Of a stretch of 64,000 bases of DNA, positions 22,301 to 30,984 are shown in pieces (within the stretch, counting starts at the first letter, position 1; every line of letters begins with the position of its first letter). The DNA is taken from the NCBI RefSeq assembly GCF_022581195.2, contig NC_061465.1, positions 3,598,501 through 3,662,500 on the forward strand, read 5' to 3'. The stretch is from Helicoverpa zea. Taxonomy: Eukaryota > Arthropoda > Insecta > Lepidoptera > Noctuidae. A program made the position numbers and the translations under genes. The notes below the pieces were generated by a model, which was not told the origin of the DNA, made no database searches, and was given only the letters and a program-made list of their open reading frames with translations.

Positions 22301-24486
22301 TAGTAAAAAAAATAACAATTATTTTTTGTCCAAGTTTCTGTCCATGTATCCTTTTCATAGGCCACAATGTATTTTTTTGGATCTGGTTCAGAAATTCTAG
22401 AGAGAGATACTCCTGGTGGACAGTAGTGGTGGACAGTACCTTATAAAGGTCGCCGGAAGACGCTGGATGCAGGTCGCCTCCAACAGGTATCTGTGGAGAT
22501 CTAAGGGGGAGGCCTGTGTTCAGCAGTGGACATCCTATGGCTGAGATGATAATGACACTCCTGGTGTTCACACACCCATTGCAATCTTTTTTATGACAAG
22601 CAACAAGCAATCCTGTTCGCATAATATCTTAGTGGATGAATTCGAATTAAGTATAAGTGGGCTTGTGCAACGTTATCTGACACTGGTATCTGTAAATACC
22701 CTACCATCTCATTTTGGAAATTGGACACCTCTGACACCATTTACCTTTCATTATATCTCTTATCACGATTTTGCATCACCATTCATAATTTGATTTCACA
22801 ACTACATAAACCGAACTATTGATTCAAATATTCGATTGGCGTTTTGATCATCATATAGTATGTTAATTTGAACTATCTAACAAAGTAAATATGCACTTAT
22901 TCACGTTTATACATTTATCTGTTTAGATGTTCGGTGGATATGACTTTGGCGTAAGTTTGTCGATATACATATTTCTATCCCTTATGTTTATACGCCTACC
23001 CAACGCCGTTAGATGTCTATTTTATGTTCAAAGCATGTCATTTTCATTATTTTGTAGTGACGCATATTATTTTAATACTTAATTAGGACTTTTGATAATA
23101 TGGTATGTTTTTGTGTTCTAGCTGATGCAGAAAATGAGTGAAATATACAAGTACACTCAACCGGGAATGATGAATTCTGGTATGATGAACCCCGGTGTTA
23201 TGAATCCAGGTAAGTTATTCCCAAAGACGAATTATATTTGAGAATCTCCAATTAGTCCTATATGATTTATTTAGTTGGAAAGGCATTATTTTACTAAATG
23301 CATACATTACTAAAGAGGGTAAATAATAAGAATAACTTCTGACAAAAAAAAAATACTATCAGGCGTCGTCCTAATTGGGAGCGATCGTGCGATGGCGCGA
23401 TGCGTTTTTCATCTAAGACGTCGTCCTAATTGACAGCGATTGTACTATGACACGATGCGTTCTCGTCGTTTGATGAGTTCAAACATACAGATTTCATCAG
23501 AGTGTCCTATTTGAACCTCGCAAGTGAGATAGTGAGATCGTGAAATGAAAAACGCAACGCGCCATCGTGCGATCGCTCCCAATTAGGACGACGCCTCAGG
23601 CCCATTTTCAACATAAAAGTCCATATTTCGTAAAACAGCTGTTAACTTTGAAAATGGCCAGTCAAAATTCATAGTAAACAGTTGTTTTAGAATACTAAAT
23701 TTTATGTTGTTATCGAACTTCAGCCTGAAAGCATATAATTTTGGTTACAAAGTGATTAATATACATATGCAAATACATATATATATTTCTAACAAAGAAT
23801 ATAGCTCTATATAACATCGATATGGTAACAGCGGCAGGTGGTATGGGCGGCACGAGCGGGCTGCAGTACGAGCCGCCGTGGCAGCGCCAGCAGCAGCAAC
23901 AACAACAGATGCGTCTTCAACAACTCATGCAACAGAACGTGAGTGTCCAATGTTTTTAAAGCGCATTACGTGTCGAAGTTATTGGGTTGAGGAGGTCTGA
24001 TAGGCACTTGCTTTGGTAAACATGGTCAGTTGCATCGAGTTAGACTGGAAGCCGATCCCTATTTAGTTGGGAACAGATTGGGCAGATGATGATTCTATTG
24101 CCTTTTATATCAATTAAGTATTTTATTTTTATTTCTTTATTGATAAAAAAGAAAATATTGCTCATTTTGCTAATGTGTGTTTACAATCCAGCAAAAATTA
24201 CTAACGACATAATATGAAATACTAATATAACATTGTAACCATTAGCAAAAAGTGCGTCAAGCGCTAGTCACCTGATACCCTATATCTGACGCAGCAAATG
24301 GGCGCGAAGTTCTACGCGGGCGGGCTCGGCAGCCGCGACCCCGTCGCCATGGCGCTGCAGCAGCAGCGAGCGCGCGAGATCATGCTGGGCGGGCCCGGCG
24401 CCGGCCGCCCGCGCGGCCGCCCGCCGCTCGCGCCCCGCCATCCGCCTGCCCAGGCGCAGGACGTCGTCAATCTAGACTCCGACTAG
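1367..24486 (+). CDS. ATRX: ATRX/XNP-type SNF2 chromatin remodeller (N-terminus off the window)
   Basis: Nuclear DNA-dependent ATPase; ATRX with its partner DAXX handles histone H3.3 and heterochromatin. Exons: 1367-1551, 1827-1948, 2030-2064, 2268-2471, 2771-2876, 3165-3257, 3895-4035, 4536-4652, 5058-5224, 5799-5962, 6367-6504, 6896-7071, 7419-7540, 7823-7946, 8075-8143, 8396-8540, 9105-9282, 10841-10953, 16825-16933, 17258-17429, 17769-17981, 20999-21158, 22040-22176, 22927-22950, 23122-23209, 23832-23938, 24295-24486. All join in phase, giving 1199 residues plus stop. Visible motifs: acidic, basic and serine-rich N-part; Walker A HCMGLGKT (exon 8); DEGH box and LTGTPLQNN (exon 11); ATRX-style EYYCMV junction (exons 11-12); helicase-C motifs LVFSQSL, LDGSTS and STRAGGLGINL, then QSIFRVYRFGQ (exons 18-20). 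The tail is Q/M/G-rich. No ADD zinc finger is visible, as known for insect XNP. The start codon lies outside the window. Exon 24 is a 24-nt microexon. Confidence 0.96.
5258..5450 (-). mobile_element. SINE fragment
   Basis: Part of the body of the same SINE as 624-993, in the same minus orientation, with head and tail missing. It lies in the intron between the ATRX exons ending 5224 and starting 5799. A short 'CGACGCGGGTAAAATCGC' fragment of another interspersed repeat follows it. Confidence 0.7.
8632..8800 (+). repeat. Interspersed repeat, non-LTR-like tail
   Basis: Carries the same ordered motifs as 1161-1312 (TCTCGCGGTTTCGCTCCCAC, then TTCAGTAGTTTCGGAGCC) and ends in an A-rich tract. It lies in an ATRX intron. 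Confidence 0.65.
9547..9773. mobile_element. 227-bp MITE with about 60-bp terminal inverted repeats
   Basis: The left end TAGTTCGGCCATTCAGAGAA is mirrored at the right end, and the inverted match runs about 60 bases. TA dinucleotides flank it (9545-9546 and 9774-9775), as expected for a Tc1/mariner-type target duplication. The left 170 bases are nearly identical to the left part of the neighbouring element at 9835-10798, so it is a shorter deletion form of that family. Confidence 0.9.
9835..10798 (+). mobile_element. 964-bp non-autonomous TA-flanked DNA transposon with transposase remnant
   Basis: It begins TAGTTCGGCCATTC, ends GGCCGAAGTA, and has TA on both sides (9833-9834, 10799-10800). 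The left arm matches the 227-bp MITE 62 bases upstream. The middle keeps the last codons of a transposase gene (10420-10530). It ends 40 bases before the acceptor of ATRX exon 18, close to the splice site. Confidence 0.88.
10420..10530 (+). pseudogene. C-terminal remnant of a Tc1/mariner-superfamily transposase
   Basis: This frame encodes LDRDIRIDSVIDNNIIIHVG, then an acidic, serine-rich tail ending SKSESD and a TAA stop. It parallels the C-terminus of the intact transposase at 18880-20315 (WDRDVQFDNIIDQPVLINV, then an acidic tail ending SDSD). The catalytic domain is gone, so the element cannot mobilise itself. Confidence 0.75.
11058..15357. repeat. 4.3 kb minisatellite, 35-bp unit, about 120 copies
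   Basis: The consensus on the plus strand reads GTACATAAGGAAATACATAG followed by GGGAGTACATAGAGT. Units differ at a few positions: GGGG or GAGG, AGTG or AGCG, AGTTC or AGTAC. The array lies in the ATRX intron between exons 18 and 19. Larger blocks are also repeated: a marked variant unit recurs at 13331, 14019 and 14567, and another block at about 11405 and 12690. The minus strand of the unit has no stop in any frame. Since 35 is not a multiple of three, each frame reads through all phases, giving long spurious open frames. Confidence 0.97.
15481..16753. mobile_element. 1.27 kb foldback element with about 580-bp inverted arms
   Basis: The left edge AGAAGATGGATCA is mirrored by TGATCCATCTTCT at the right edge, and the arms stay complementary inwards to about 16063 and 16175. 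Each arm carries a block of about 110 bases twice (GTTGTCGAGTTCCCTCGACC side). The loop of about 110 bases contains a small hairpin (GTGACAA, CTGTG, CTTGTCAC). No coding sequence is visible. It sits 124 bases after the minisatellite, in the same ATRX intron. Confidence 0.9.
17565..17650. repeat. Fragment of the foldback family
   Basis: CTCAGGGTTTCCATCATCAG and the following TGACTATGGGACCACCTG closely match the right arm of the foldback element (around 16468-16530). It lies between ATRX exons 20 and 21. Only part of one arm is present. Confidence 0.7.
18449..20664 (+). mobile_element. Complete Tc1/mariner-superfamily transposon (2.2 kb)
   Basis: It begins TACCCCGCGCGGCGAA and ends with the inverse, TTCGCCGCGCGGGGTA. 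Imperfect inverted repeats extend about 30 bases. TA duplications lie outside (18447-18448, 20665-20666). It carries one transposase gene with an intact open frame and a single intron. The right side past the gene (20316-20664) is non-coding. The near-perfect ends and unbroken gene suggest a young insertion. Confidence 0.92.
18880..20315 (+). CDS. Tc1/mariner-superfamily DDE transposase with one intron
   Basis: Joins and transfers transposon ends in the nucleus. Exons 18880-19972 and 20062-20315 give 448 residues; the ATG at 18880 (MPKRQRK) is preferred over an upstream non-ATG extension. The acceptor TTATGCAG before 20062 keeps the frame, whereas the AAG at 20050-20052 does not. An N-terminal helix-turn-helix-like region spans about residues 15-65. 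The catalytic triad is visible as LDETW (D184), MDNAPYH (D273) and NAIELIW (E357). The second D and the E are separated by 83 residues, far more than the 34 of classic Tc1. The C-terminus is acidic and serine-rich, ending SDSD. No frameshift or premature stop is present, so it may be active. Confidence 0.9.
21205..21300 (+). repeat. Short interspersed-repeat fragment
   Basis: ATGTTACTCGGGCAGTTTAG followed by CTTCCCAACGGTGAAAAG and an A-rich end match the inner part of the repeat at 1161-1312. ATRX intron. Confidence 0.55.
21360..21774. mobile_element. GC-rich MITE, about 415 bp
   Basis: The left end TTAGGTGATCTTCACACTGC is mirrored by a right end whose complement reads TTAGGCGATTATCACACTGC, and similarity continues through CCGCAT. 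The interior is CG-rich, with many ACGCGCG and GCATG strings, unlike flanking DNA. No gene is visible; open frames here are side effects of base composition. ATRX intron. Confidence 0.75.
22440..22550 (+). mobile_element. Non-LTR retrotransposon 3' end fragment
   Basis: The reading frame gives RRWMQVASNRYLWRSKGEAC then VQQWTSYG and a stop, the typical C-terminal ending of a common lepidopteran LINE, followed by GATGATAATG. Part of the same sequence occurs inverted at 63565-63618, and a related tail lies at 63000-63070. ATRX intron. Confidence 0.7.
23361..23596. mobile_element. 236-bp MITE with about 50-bp inverted ends
   Basis: AGGCGTCGTCCTAATTGGGA at the left is the exact inverse of the right end, and the match continues through GCGATCGTGCGATGGCGCG. 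A second partial copy of the left motif (GACGTCGTCCTAATTGACAG) lies inside it. It sits in the ATRX intron between exons 25 and 26. Confidence 0.88.
23980..24092 (+). mobile_element. SINE tail fragment
   Basis: GGGTTGAGGAGGTCTGATAG through TTAGACTGGAAGCCGATCCC to a GATGATGAT end matches the 3' half of the SINE at 18327-20966. ATRX intron. Confidence 0.7.
24403..24483 (+). other. ATRX: ATRX C-terminal AT-hook and possible SUMO-interacting motif
   Basis: The last exon encodes GRPRGRPP (24403-24426), a classic AT-hook core expected to bind the minor groove of AT-rich DNA. The protein then ends in VVNLDSD, a hydrophobic patch followed by acidic and serine residues. That resembles a SUMO-interacting motif. 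Both functions are inferred from motif shape only. Confidence 0.55.
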
Positions 24487-27215
24487 ACTGGTAACTATAT
24501 ACTGTCACTGCAAACGCTGACATAGCAGACCAACGCGGAACCAACCTTCGTTCCAGCATAACACAAAGCTTCACACTAGTCACTCATTGTAAGAACTACA
24601 TTCCATCAAATTATTGAAGATTTTTCACATTTCTTTTAATCTCTAAGTGTAGTTTAACTACCTTCAGACTCACCCAGGATAAGTCTTAAGTAAACAGAAA
24701 ATTATTTTCACGAAATAAATTTCCTTTATTTTACGAGTCAAGATATAAAGTATAGATTAGATTAAGTAAAGAAAATTATAACATACAAAAAATATTTAAA
24801 AGTAGGTATTGAGTACTTTTATTGCTTAACATTTGTCGTTATTTCCAACAGGTAGTGAGAGAAGTGCAATGTGGACCGATGTGTACAGTGAACGATAATA
24901 GGTGCTACACTGCTATATGGAGTGGGTGTAGTCGCCGCGACTCGCGAGTCTACGCGCTCTGCACTCAGGGTATCATCTGGCCAAAATACACTGATATTTT
25001 GGAGTGTTAGAACTCCATATATGTAGCTTTTCGCCTTGAGGCTTGCGCTCTTAATGCTACATATCAAGAATCTCAGTATTTTATTTGTAGTTCAGACCAT
25101 TTAGATTTTAGCCGTGTAATCTCCATATAATTTCCTAACGAATAATTGTGGCGTCCACATATCAATGTTACTTCACTTTGTTTCGTTAACATCAACAACA
25201 GCGGAAGCCTAAGGCGTAGTTTAATAAATGATACGGCGCACAAGTTTGGTCATATTTTAAGCTTCGTAATGATAGTTGTGCTCAGACTTGAAATGTGACA
25301 CTTGTGCTTGCGGGAGTTAATATTCTACTTTCTGACACTATGTGTGAGGATGACATAGGGACTATCGAACAAACGAAGCATCCTAGGGAAGCTACTGGAA
25401 ACTATGTTCCTGATGCTTATTCATTAATAAAACAATCAATAAACATGACAAAATCTTTAAATCAAGTAGTTAAAGGAGCCTGGGAACACTGGTTGCAACT
25501 ATTCAACCTATAGCCTACCAAGAGGCGCCAGACTTCAATACAGTATGTGGTAGCTAATATTCATATTGTGTATATTTTGTAACTATCCAAGTGTTTACGA
25601 AAATAATATACAGAATGTGTTTGTATGTGCTCCTGTCGTAGGATGCTTCAGGTGTCAGCTTGATAAATTTTAACTATATCTCTCAGTACAGGAAATTAGT
25701 GATAAGTTATATGTTGGTAGTTAGAAAAACTTCTGTGTGTCTAACATAGTAGTGGCCGCGAGAGTGCACATGGAACTGTATGATCTTACACAAATAGGAG
25801 TAGTGATCAAATGGAGTGCTAATATACATTTTTGTAACAGTGTTTGAAGGTGTGAGACGACACAGAACGAAGTCGGCATTTGTACTGTGCATTCCATTTG
25901 TTTGCTAATCTGTGTCAAGCACCCACTATGTAACAATATAGTGATATATACTCTACATATAGTTACTGCAACACCAATCTAAACTTTAATGTTATTCATT
26001 GGTTTGTGTATAGTATAATCAATATTTTTGATTCTATAATTACTTTAAAATGGAACACAATTATTATCAACTTAGCACATAAATCAATAGTAACATTGAT
26101 GTTTAATTTTAAGATTAGAGAAAAGTTATTTTGGTGAAGTTATCACATATTTTGCTGTTTGTGGCACATCTGATTTTAAACAGATCTGTTCTAAAGAAAT
26201 TCCCTTATGATAGTGTAATTTAAGTTGATACAAATTCTACTCACATGAATGACAAGTGACTTGTAGGTGGAGGTTTATAACAACTCCAAAATTTATTCTC
26301 GAATAAGGATTTGCAAATGAATATATTTTCGTCTTGCAACTCGTAATCAGTAGTTAAAAGCATAATTCCAAATACACAATGACCATTATATTCCATTTGT
26401 TTTATAGTTTACAAAAAACTGTACTCTTAGATGTGCTCCCAAAATATTACTTATGTATTACTGGAATACAATACATACTGTTACTTTGAAACTTTACGTG
26501 AATCACTTTTCGTTTGGGCCTTAGCAATTGTTAAATCTATCTAAAACTTTGTACTGACATAAAATCATAGTGCAGTATAACTGTGTTTATTTGCAAATAG
26601 TTTATTTAGTGTGTCTTGTGCACATCACTGCGGGATTATTTAAGTGATGTTTATTTACTGTATTTATTTGCCTGATACTGAACAGGCAGTTTAGTTGTGA
26701 TATTGCCTAATATTAAATTTTTGTATACGTTTACTTTAAATCGTCACTGATGTGACTTAAATATTAGATGCAACAATCTTAGAGCATATAATTTAGAATA
26801 CATTCATACCCATAGCGTAACACAGAAATTGTAGTGCATTTCAATTTGCGAGTTTGGTATAATTATTGATTTGTGGGAAATTCTGATTGTTTTCTTATAA
26901 TTTTGGATTATTTTACAGATTTTTTATGCTTAAAATGTTATTTATAATTGTAATGTTATTAATAAATGAGCAGTATTTCAGTTAGGTTTAAGTCATGTTA
27001 TAACCATTATCACACACAGCCCCATAGTTTATTTTTGTTTTTATACAACTACTAAACAATAGTGTTGCTACATGAATATTGTGAGGTTGCTACACTCGAG
27101 TGAGGACTGCTGTAATTGTTTTATTATTTATGTAATATATAATATAATTGTAACTGTAGAGAACTTCCTATTATTTTGTAGTACAATCAAAGTATAATAA
27201 ATGATTCAGAAATGT
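24487..27215 (+). other. ATRX: Probable ATRX 3' UTR
   Basis: About 2.7 kb of AT-rich DNA follows the ATRX stop. No repeat I recognise lies in it. Short open frames at 24822-25010 and 25295-25513 have no visible homology. The last good AATAAA is at 27196-27201, followed by a T/GT-rich stretch, so transcript ends near 27215 are plausible. Earlier cleavage sites are possible. Confidence 0.55.
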
Positions 27216-28012
27216 GTAAAACATGTTTTATTTACTTATCGTTCATCCACTAACATAAATATTTAAACTGGCTTTACAATTAATACATTTATATACAATA
27301 CCACTAGAACACAAAACAGCTTAAAATACTTATCTACTTCTCATTTTTAATTTTGTATAGCATAAATCAAACAACTGAATTTGGTTCACTTCTGAGACTG
27401 ATACTAATGGCCAGTTTCTTCATCAAAAGTTAAAGCCAAAGTAAAAGTCAAAGTAATGTCTAAAGTAAAAGTAACGGTCAAATTCAATTTTTCTATTAGT
27501 TTTGCTGTCACTTTAGCCTTGAAAAAACGAATTTGACCGTTACTTTTACTTTAGACTTTTGATGAAACTGGCCATTAGTATCATTTCCTGGTTTAACTTC
27601 TTGGGAAACTAAATTATCCCTGAGTCACAGAATACCTAGCAGAAGTTCCCACAGCGAGCGAGTGAAACCAGCAGTAAAGTTGCAGTCATTTACATTATCA
27701 TTTAGATAACTAGCCGTTTCTTCCTATACCTGGGCAAAATGTAGCTTTTGGTTTGTACTCAGATCTAATTCTAACCTCCAATCGGTTCAGTAGTTTTAGT
27801 GTACAACAAAAAAATGTTTCCTCTTTATCATATTAGCAATAGATAATTGTTCTGTGTTTTATCTGCAATCAGTCCTTGGACTATGAGCAGTTGAGTTCTG
27901 TGATGGTTGTGATGTAGATACCCAGCGATGTCATCTACTTGCAGATGTTATTACAACTTTATTACTGGTTTTCTAGAATTATGATGAGATGAAACATTGT
28001 AGGCACTTATAT
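27216..28012. other. Convergent intergenic region, ATRX and CENP-M-like gene
   Basis: It contains the hairpin MITE at 27400-27582 and an interspersed-repeat fragment at about 27705-27835. A TTTATT at 27958-27963 reads AATAAA on the minus strand and is the likely poly(A) signal of the CENP-M-like gene. Nothing else is seen. Confidence 0.6.
27400..27582. mobile_element. 183-bp hairpin MITE between ATRX and the CENP-M-like gene
   Basis: GATACTAATGGCCAGTTTC at the left is mirrored by GAAACTGGCCATTAGTATC at the right. The inverted match continues inward with AAAGTAAAAGTAACGGTCAA. No coding sequence is present. It could fold into a long hairpin if either neighbouring transcript reads through. Confidence 0.82.
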
Positions 28013-28555
28013 TTACACATTTAGATTAGGAATTCCTGTCTTAACACCAACAGATACTTCAATATACTTGAGTAATCTTCGTGCCAGAAATGTGGCATTG
28101 TCCGCATCAAACACATTAGCAGTAATAATGTCTAAATCCACCTCACTTTGGAAGTTCATCAAATCACTCGCACTTATTGCCATAGCGTTCACAGGAAGAC
28201 CACCAGCGTTCACGAGCACAACACGACGAACTTTCAAATCCGAATGAACTTGTGATAAAACCCCTTTCGCCCAGTCTAAGCAAAATATTCTACTTGTGTC
28301 GATGGCCACTATAACGAAGTCCATACCGATTTTGCCAGTTAAATCAAACTGCCTAACAACATCTTCCAGTTGAAACGAGCGTAATACACTAAGTTTCCAT
28401 TGAAATTTACCTTTTTTATGAACTTCTGTTAAAGCTTCTGATATTCTTTCAATGATATCTCCGCAAGTTGATGTAACAACCACAGATAAACGGTTTTTAC
28501 AACTTGTAGGGCCTACCCACGGTGCAACAATAAACTCTTCTTCCATCATGGACAT
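28013..28555 (-). CDS. CENP-M-like inner-kinetochore protein
   Basis: Single exon of 180 residues, the length I recall for vertebrate CENP-M. The ATG at 28555 (MSMMEEEF) is the first in frame; an in-frame TAG lies upstream. CENP-M belongs to the CENP-H/I/K/M arm of the constitutive centromere-associated network. It has a small-GTPase-like fold without nucleotide-binding loops. Here the P-loop is absent, and strand-like segments fit that fold: LSVVVTSTCGD (about 23-33), MDFVIVAIDTSR (78-89), VRRVVLVNAGG (109-119), VDLDIITANVFD (139-150). An amphipathic RRLLKYIEVSVG helix precedes a GIPNL end. Lepidoptera are reported to have lost CenH3 but to keep much of this network, so a CENP-M would be meaningful. 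The assignment rests on recognised pattern, not a search. It is convergent with ATRX. Confidence 0.65.
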   Translation of the reverse strand: MSMMEEEFIVAPWVGPTSCKNRLSVVVTSTCGDIIERISEALTEVHKKGKFQWKLSVLRSFQLEDVVRQFDLTGKIGMDFVIVAIDTSRIFCLDWAKGVLSQVHSDLKVRRVVLVNAGGLPVNAMAISASDLMNFQSEVDLDIITANVFDADNATFLARRLLKYIEVSVGVKTGIPNLNV

Positions 28556-28620
28556 TTTATCTGGCTTTTCAATATATTTTTTCACGATATTCTCCAGCTA
28601 ATTCCAAATCTTTGTAAACA

Positions 28621-28700
28621 GTCAACGTTTATTTTTGAAAGTTTGTTTTGACGTTTTCTTGATTCTGTTCCATTGACAATATTTGACACTTTGACGTTTA
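28621..28700 (-). promoter_or_regulatory. Probable promoter of the CENP-M-like gene
   Basis: About 70-145 bases upstream of the ATG lies a cluster of TTGACA/TTTGACA/TTTGACGTT words (28650-28697). A very similar cluster precedes REV1 (37363-37382). No clear TATA box is visible. That it marks transcription start is inference from this recurrence. Confidence 0.4.
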
Positions 28701-28854
28701 CTATCCAGAGACAAATGAAGTGTTTTTTTAATAGGTGCATTATACATATTTCGTTATTTGTTTAGATTTTTTTAAATACTCAAATAAAACCACTAACCAA
28801 TCTGCAAACCCAACACACAAATTGTCTCTTTATTTATTAAGCTTATACTGGTTA

Positions 28855-28925
28855 TTTTCTCGCTTTTTAACCCGCGTCCCGTTTGAGTTGCTGCCCACAC
28901 GGTGTGGGTCACACCCGGGTAAAAA
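28855..28925 (+). repeat. Interspersed-repeat fragment
   Basis: CTCGCTTTTTAACCCGCGTC, then CTGCCCACACGGTGTGGGTC and CCGGGTAAAAA, resemble the start of the 1161-1312 repeat. It lies in the space between the CENP-M-like gene and the hexosaminidase; nothing else is seen at 28700-29040. Confidence 0.5.
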
Positions 28926-29043
28926 AACCCTTAAATATATTGTTATATATCTACTCTGTTCTGCAACTGTATTACTATAGTACCTACAGTTTTCACACAT
29001 TTGCACATTTCGTATAATTAACGATTAACTAACTACTACTACT

Positions 29044-29423
29044 ATAATTAACTGCCTCGTTGGTCTAGCTGTCGCAAGTGCGGCTGTTGAGCACGAGGTC
29101 TCGAGTTCGATTCCCGAGTCGGGCCGAAATCGCTTTGTGGGTTTTAGAAGACTTTCACATAGCAGCCCGGAGCCTGGAAGGTGGTGATTGATACACCCGT
29201 GCATCGGAGAGCACGTAAATGTCGGTCCTGCGCCTGATCTCTTTCCGGTCGTGTCGGATTGCCGTCCCATCGGGCTATGAGAGTTAAGGAATAGTGAGTG
29301 CACCTGTGTCTGCGCAAATGCTCGTGCACTATAATATGTCCTGCGCAGTTGGCTAATCTCCTTACATGAGAACAGCCGCCGTAGCCGATAATCGGCTAGG
29401 AGAACATCATCATCATAATTAAC
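29044..29423 (+). mobile_element. Second SINE family, 362 bp, with 9-bp target duplication
   Basis: ATAATTAAC at 29044-29052 is repeated at 29415-29423. Between them a tRNA-like head carries an A box (TGGTCTAGCTG) and B box (GAGTTCGATTCCC). An unrelated body follows, ending in CATCATCAT. The body differs from the SINE at 18327-20966. It lies just beyond the distal hexosaminidase 3' end. Confidence 0.88.
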
Positions 29424-29576
29424 GATTATAATAATGAATCCGTTATGCCATGCTGATAAAATGCTCAAATAAAACACCGCAAAATAAAGAAAAACTTTTA
29501 ATTGTTTATAAATCTTAAGAAAGTAACTATGCCTAATCACGAATTGCAGTAGTTAACTACGTTAACTAACAAATGT

Positions 29577-30193
29577 TTAAGCGACGCAAAATCCGGGTCC
29601 GTTGGGCGGTTGTGCGTGAACGCCGCGGCGGTTCATGCGACAAGCGTGCTCCTCGAGTCGGCAGCTCACTTCGTTGGCTACGTGCCTGTAGTAGTAGAAA
29701 CGAGGTTGCTCGGCGCTCCACAGTTTTTCGGCTACCGCGCTTGCACGGGGCCATACCCTAAATTCAAAATTAAAATATTAGCTTCACAGTCCGTACTCGG
29801 ATTTCATCGTAGAACAAATTTTGTTTGGTAACACGGTAATTATTACAGAGTTTCAGAGGCATTGATATTGGCCTCCAATAGACAAGTTAGTTATCAATTA
29901 TTATGTCTTGATACCATAATAGCTCGTAAATGGCCCTTATCGTCAATCCATGAGAAGATACTTACAAACAATAGTGCTTATACAAACCTGCTAATCAAAT
30001 TTCTATCGTCGACGGATTCGCCCCACATGCAAGCCTCGCCTCCCAGAATGTTGTTGAGATCCAACTCTTTGTAATGTCTTGGGATCATCTGTCGAGGATC
30101 GACCGTGTAGAATTTGTCCCAGTCTCCACCCGTAGCCAGGTAGTCCAGATACCATGATGACGAGTAGATGACTTTGTGATTGGCCTCGAGGAT
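29577..30193 (-). CDS. Alternative (distal) terminal exon pair of beta-hexosaminidase
   Basis: Two exons, 29988-30193 (206 nt) and 29577-29757 (181 nt), encode 128 residues ending at TAA 29577. They start ILEANHKVIYSSSWYLD, pass GGEACMWGE, and continue RVWPRASAVAEKLWS to GFCVA. Exon lengths, phases and junctions equal those of the proximal pair (31419-31624 and 30985-31165). The first 69 residues are about 65% identical. No upstream GH20 exons accompany this copy, so it can only work by splicing from exon 8 at 31942. Its SAVAEKLWS stretch is closer to the family consensus than the proximal copy. A TTTAAT near 29495 reads ATTAAA on the minus strand, a usable poly(A) signal. Confidence 0.85.
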
Positions 30194-30478
30194 CTGAGAA
30201 ATCGCAATTATTTTTTGAATTACAATGAATTAGTGGACAGGGTAAGTATTACCAATTTTCTAAATTGTTATCTAAAATGTGCCGAAATGTTAATGTATTG
30301 TAAGAAGGAAGCTTACAATGCCAAAGAACGCACTCAATAGCAAGATTTTGTAAATCGAGTTGTAAAACGATCGAAAGTGCTTAGAAGAATCCCAAAAACG
30401 CCTAGGAATATTAGCGATAGAATAAATTTCGTTAGCAATGTGAAGAAATAAACCGAAAAGGGCTACAAAGGGCCAACA

Positions 30479-30860
30479 GGGGCCCGAGTCTCCTAATTTT
30501 ACTTAAGCGACATACGATTCACATTCGACTGAGGTCCAATCCCGACTCAACTACGATTGAAGCGTATGTGGCATTCCGCTATTTTTGATATAAACGTTTT
30601 TATCCTTTTCTGTCATTCAACAATGAATCAATTGTCTGCAAATGATTTACGATTGCTATATGATTGTAGAGCAAAACTAACGTATAGACCAAAATCACCA
30701 AAATAGCAGACCAGTCGCAAACCAATCGAATGTCGTTGGAATACGATTGGTCTTATATTAGTAGCAGAATGCCCGATATGATTAAAACTGCTATTGCTAT
30801 CATATTGCGATTCAATTTCTATTCGATTTCGACATTATTAACTTAGGAGAATCGAGCCCC
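30479..30860. mobile_element. 382-bp MITE between the two hexosaminidase terminal cassettes
   Basis: GGGGCCCGAGTCTCCTAA at the left is mirrored by TTAGGAGAATCGAGCCCC at the right with few mismatches. The interior is AT-rich, with several CGATT-type words (ACGATTCACATTCGA, ATACGATTGG). No gene is visible. Confidence 0.72.
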
Positions 30861-30984
30861 AAGATAGGTCGGGAATGAAATAAAACAAACTGCAACAATC
30901 ACAGTACAATTTAATTCTAAACATATAATTAATCTTACAAAAGTAAATAAATGTTAAACTAGTGTAAATGCGATGTAGCAAATG

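Noticed and set aside
24822..25010. Cysteine-containing open frame after the ATRX stop, preceded by an acceptor-like AACAG
   Set aside because: Splicing from the last ATRX intron would need to skip a conserved coding exon. No homology is recognised, and 3' UTR is the simpler reading.
25295..25513. 72-codon frame in the ATRX 3' UTR
   Set aside because: It lies in AT-rich DNA without splice or start context and matches no family I know.
29053..29130. tRNA gene
   Set aside because: It has tRNA-like promoter boxes but is the head of a SINE bounded by a 9-bp target duplication.
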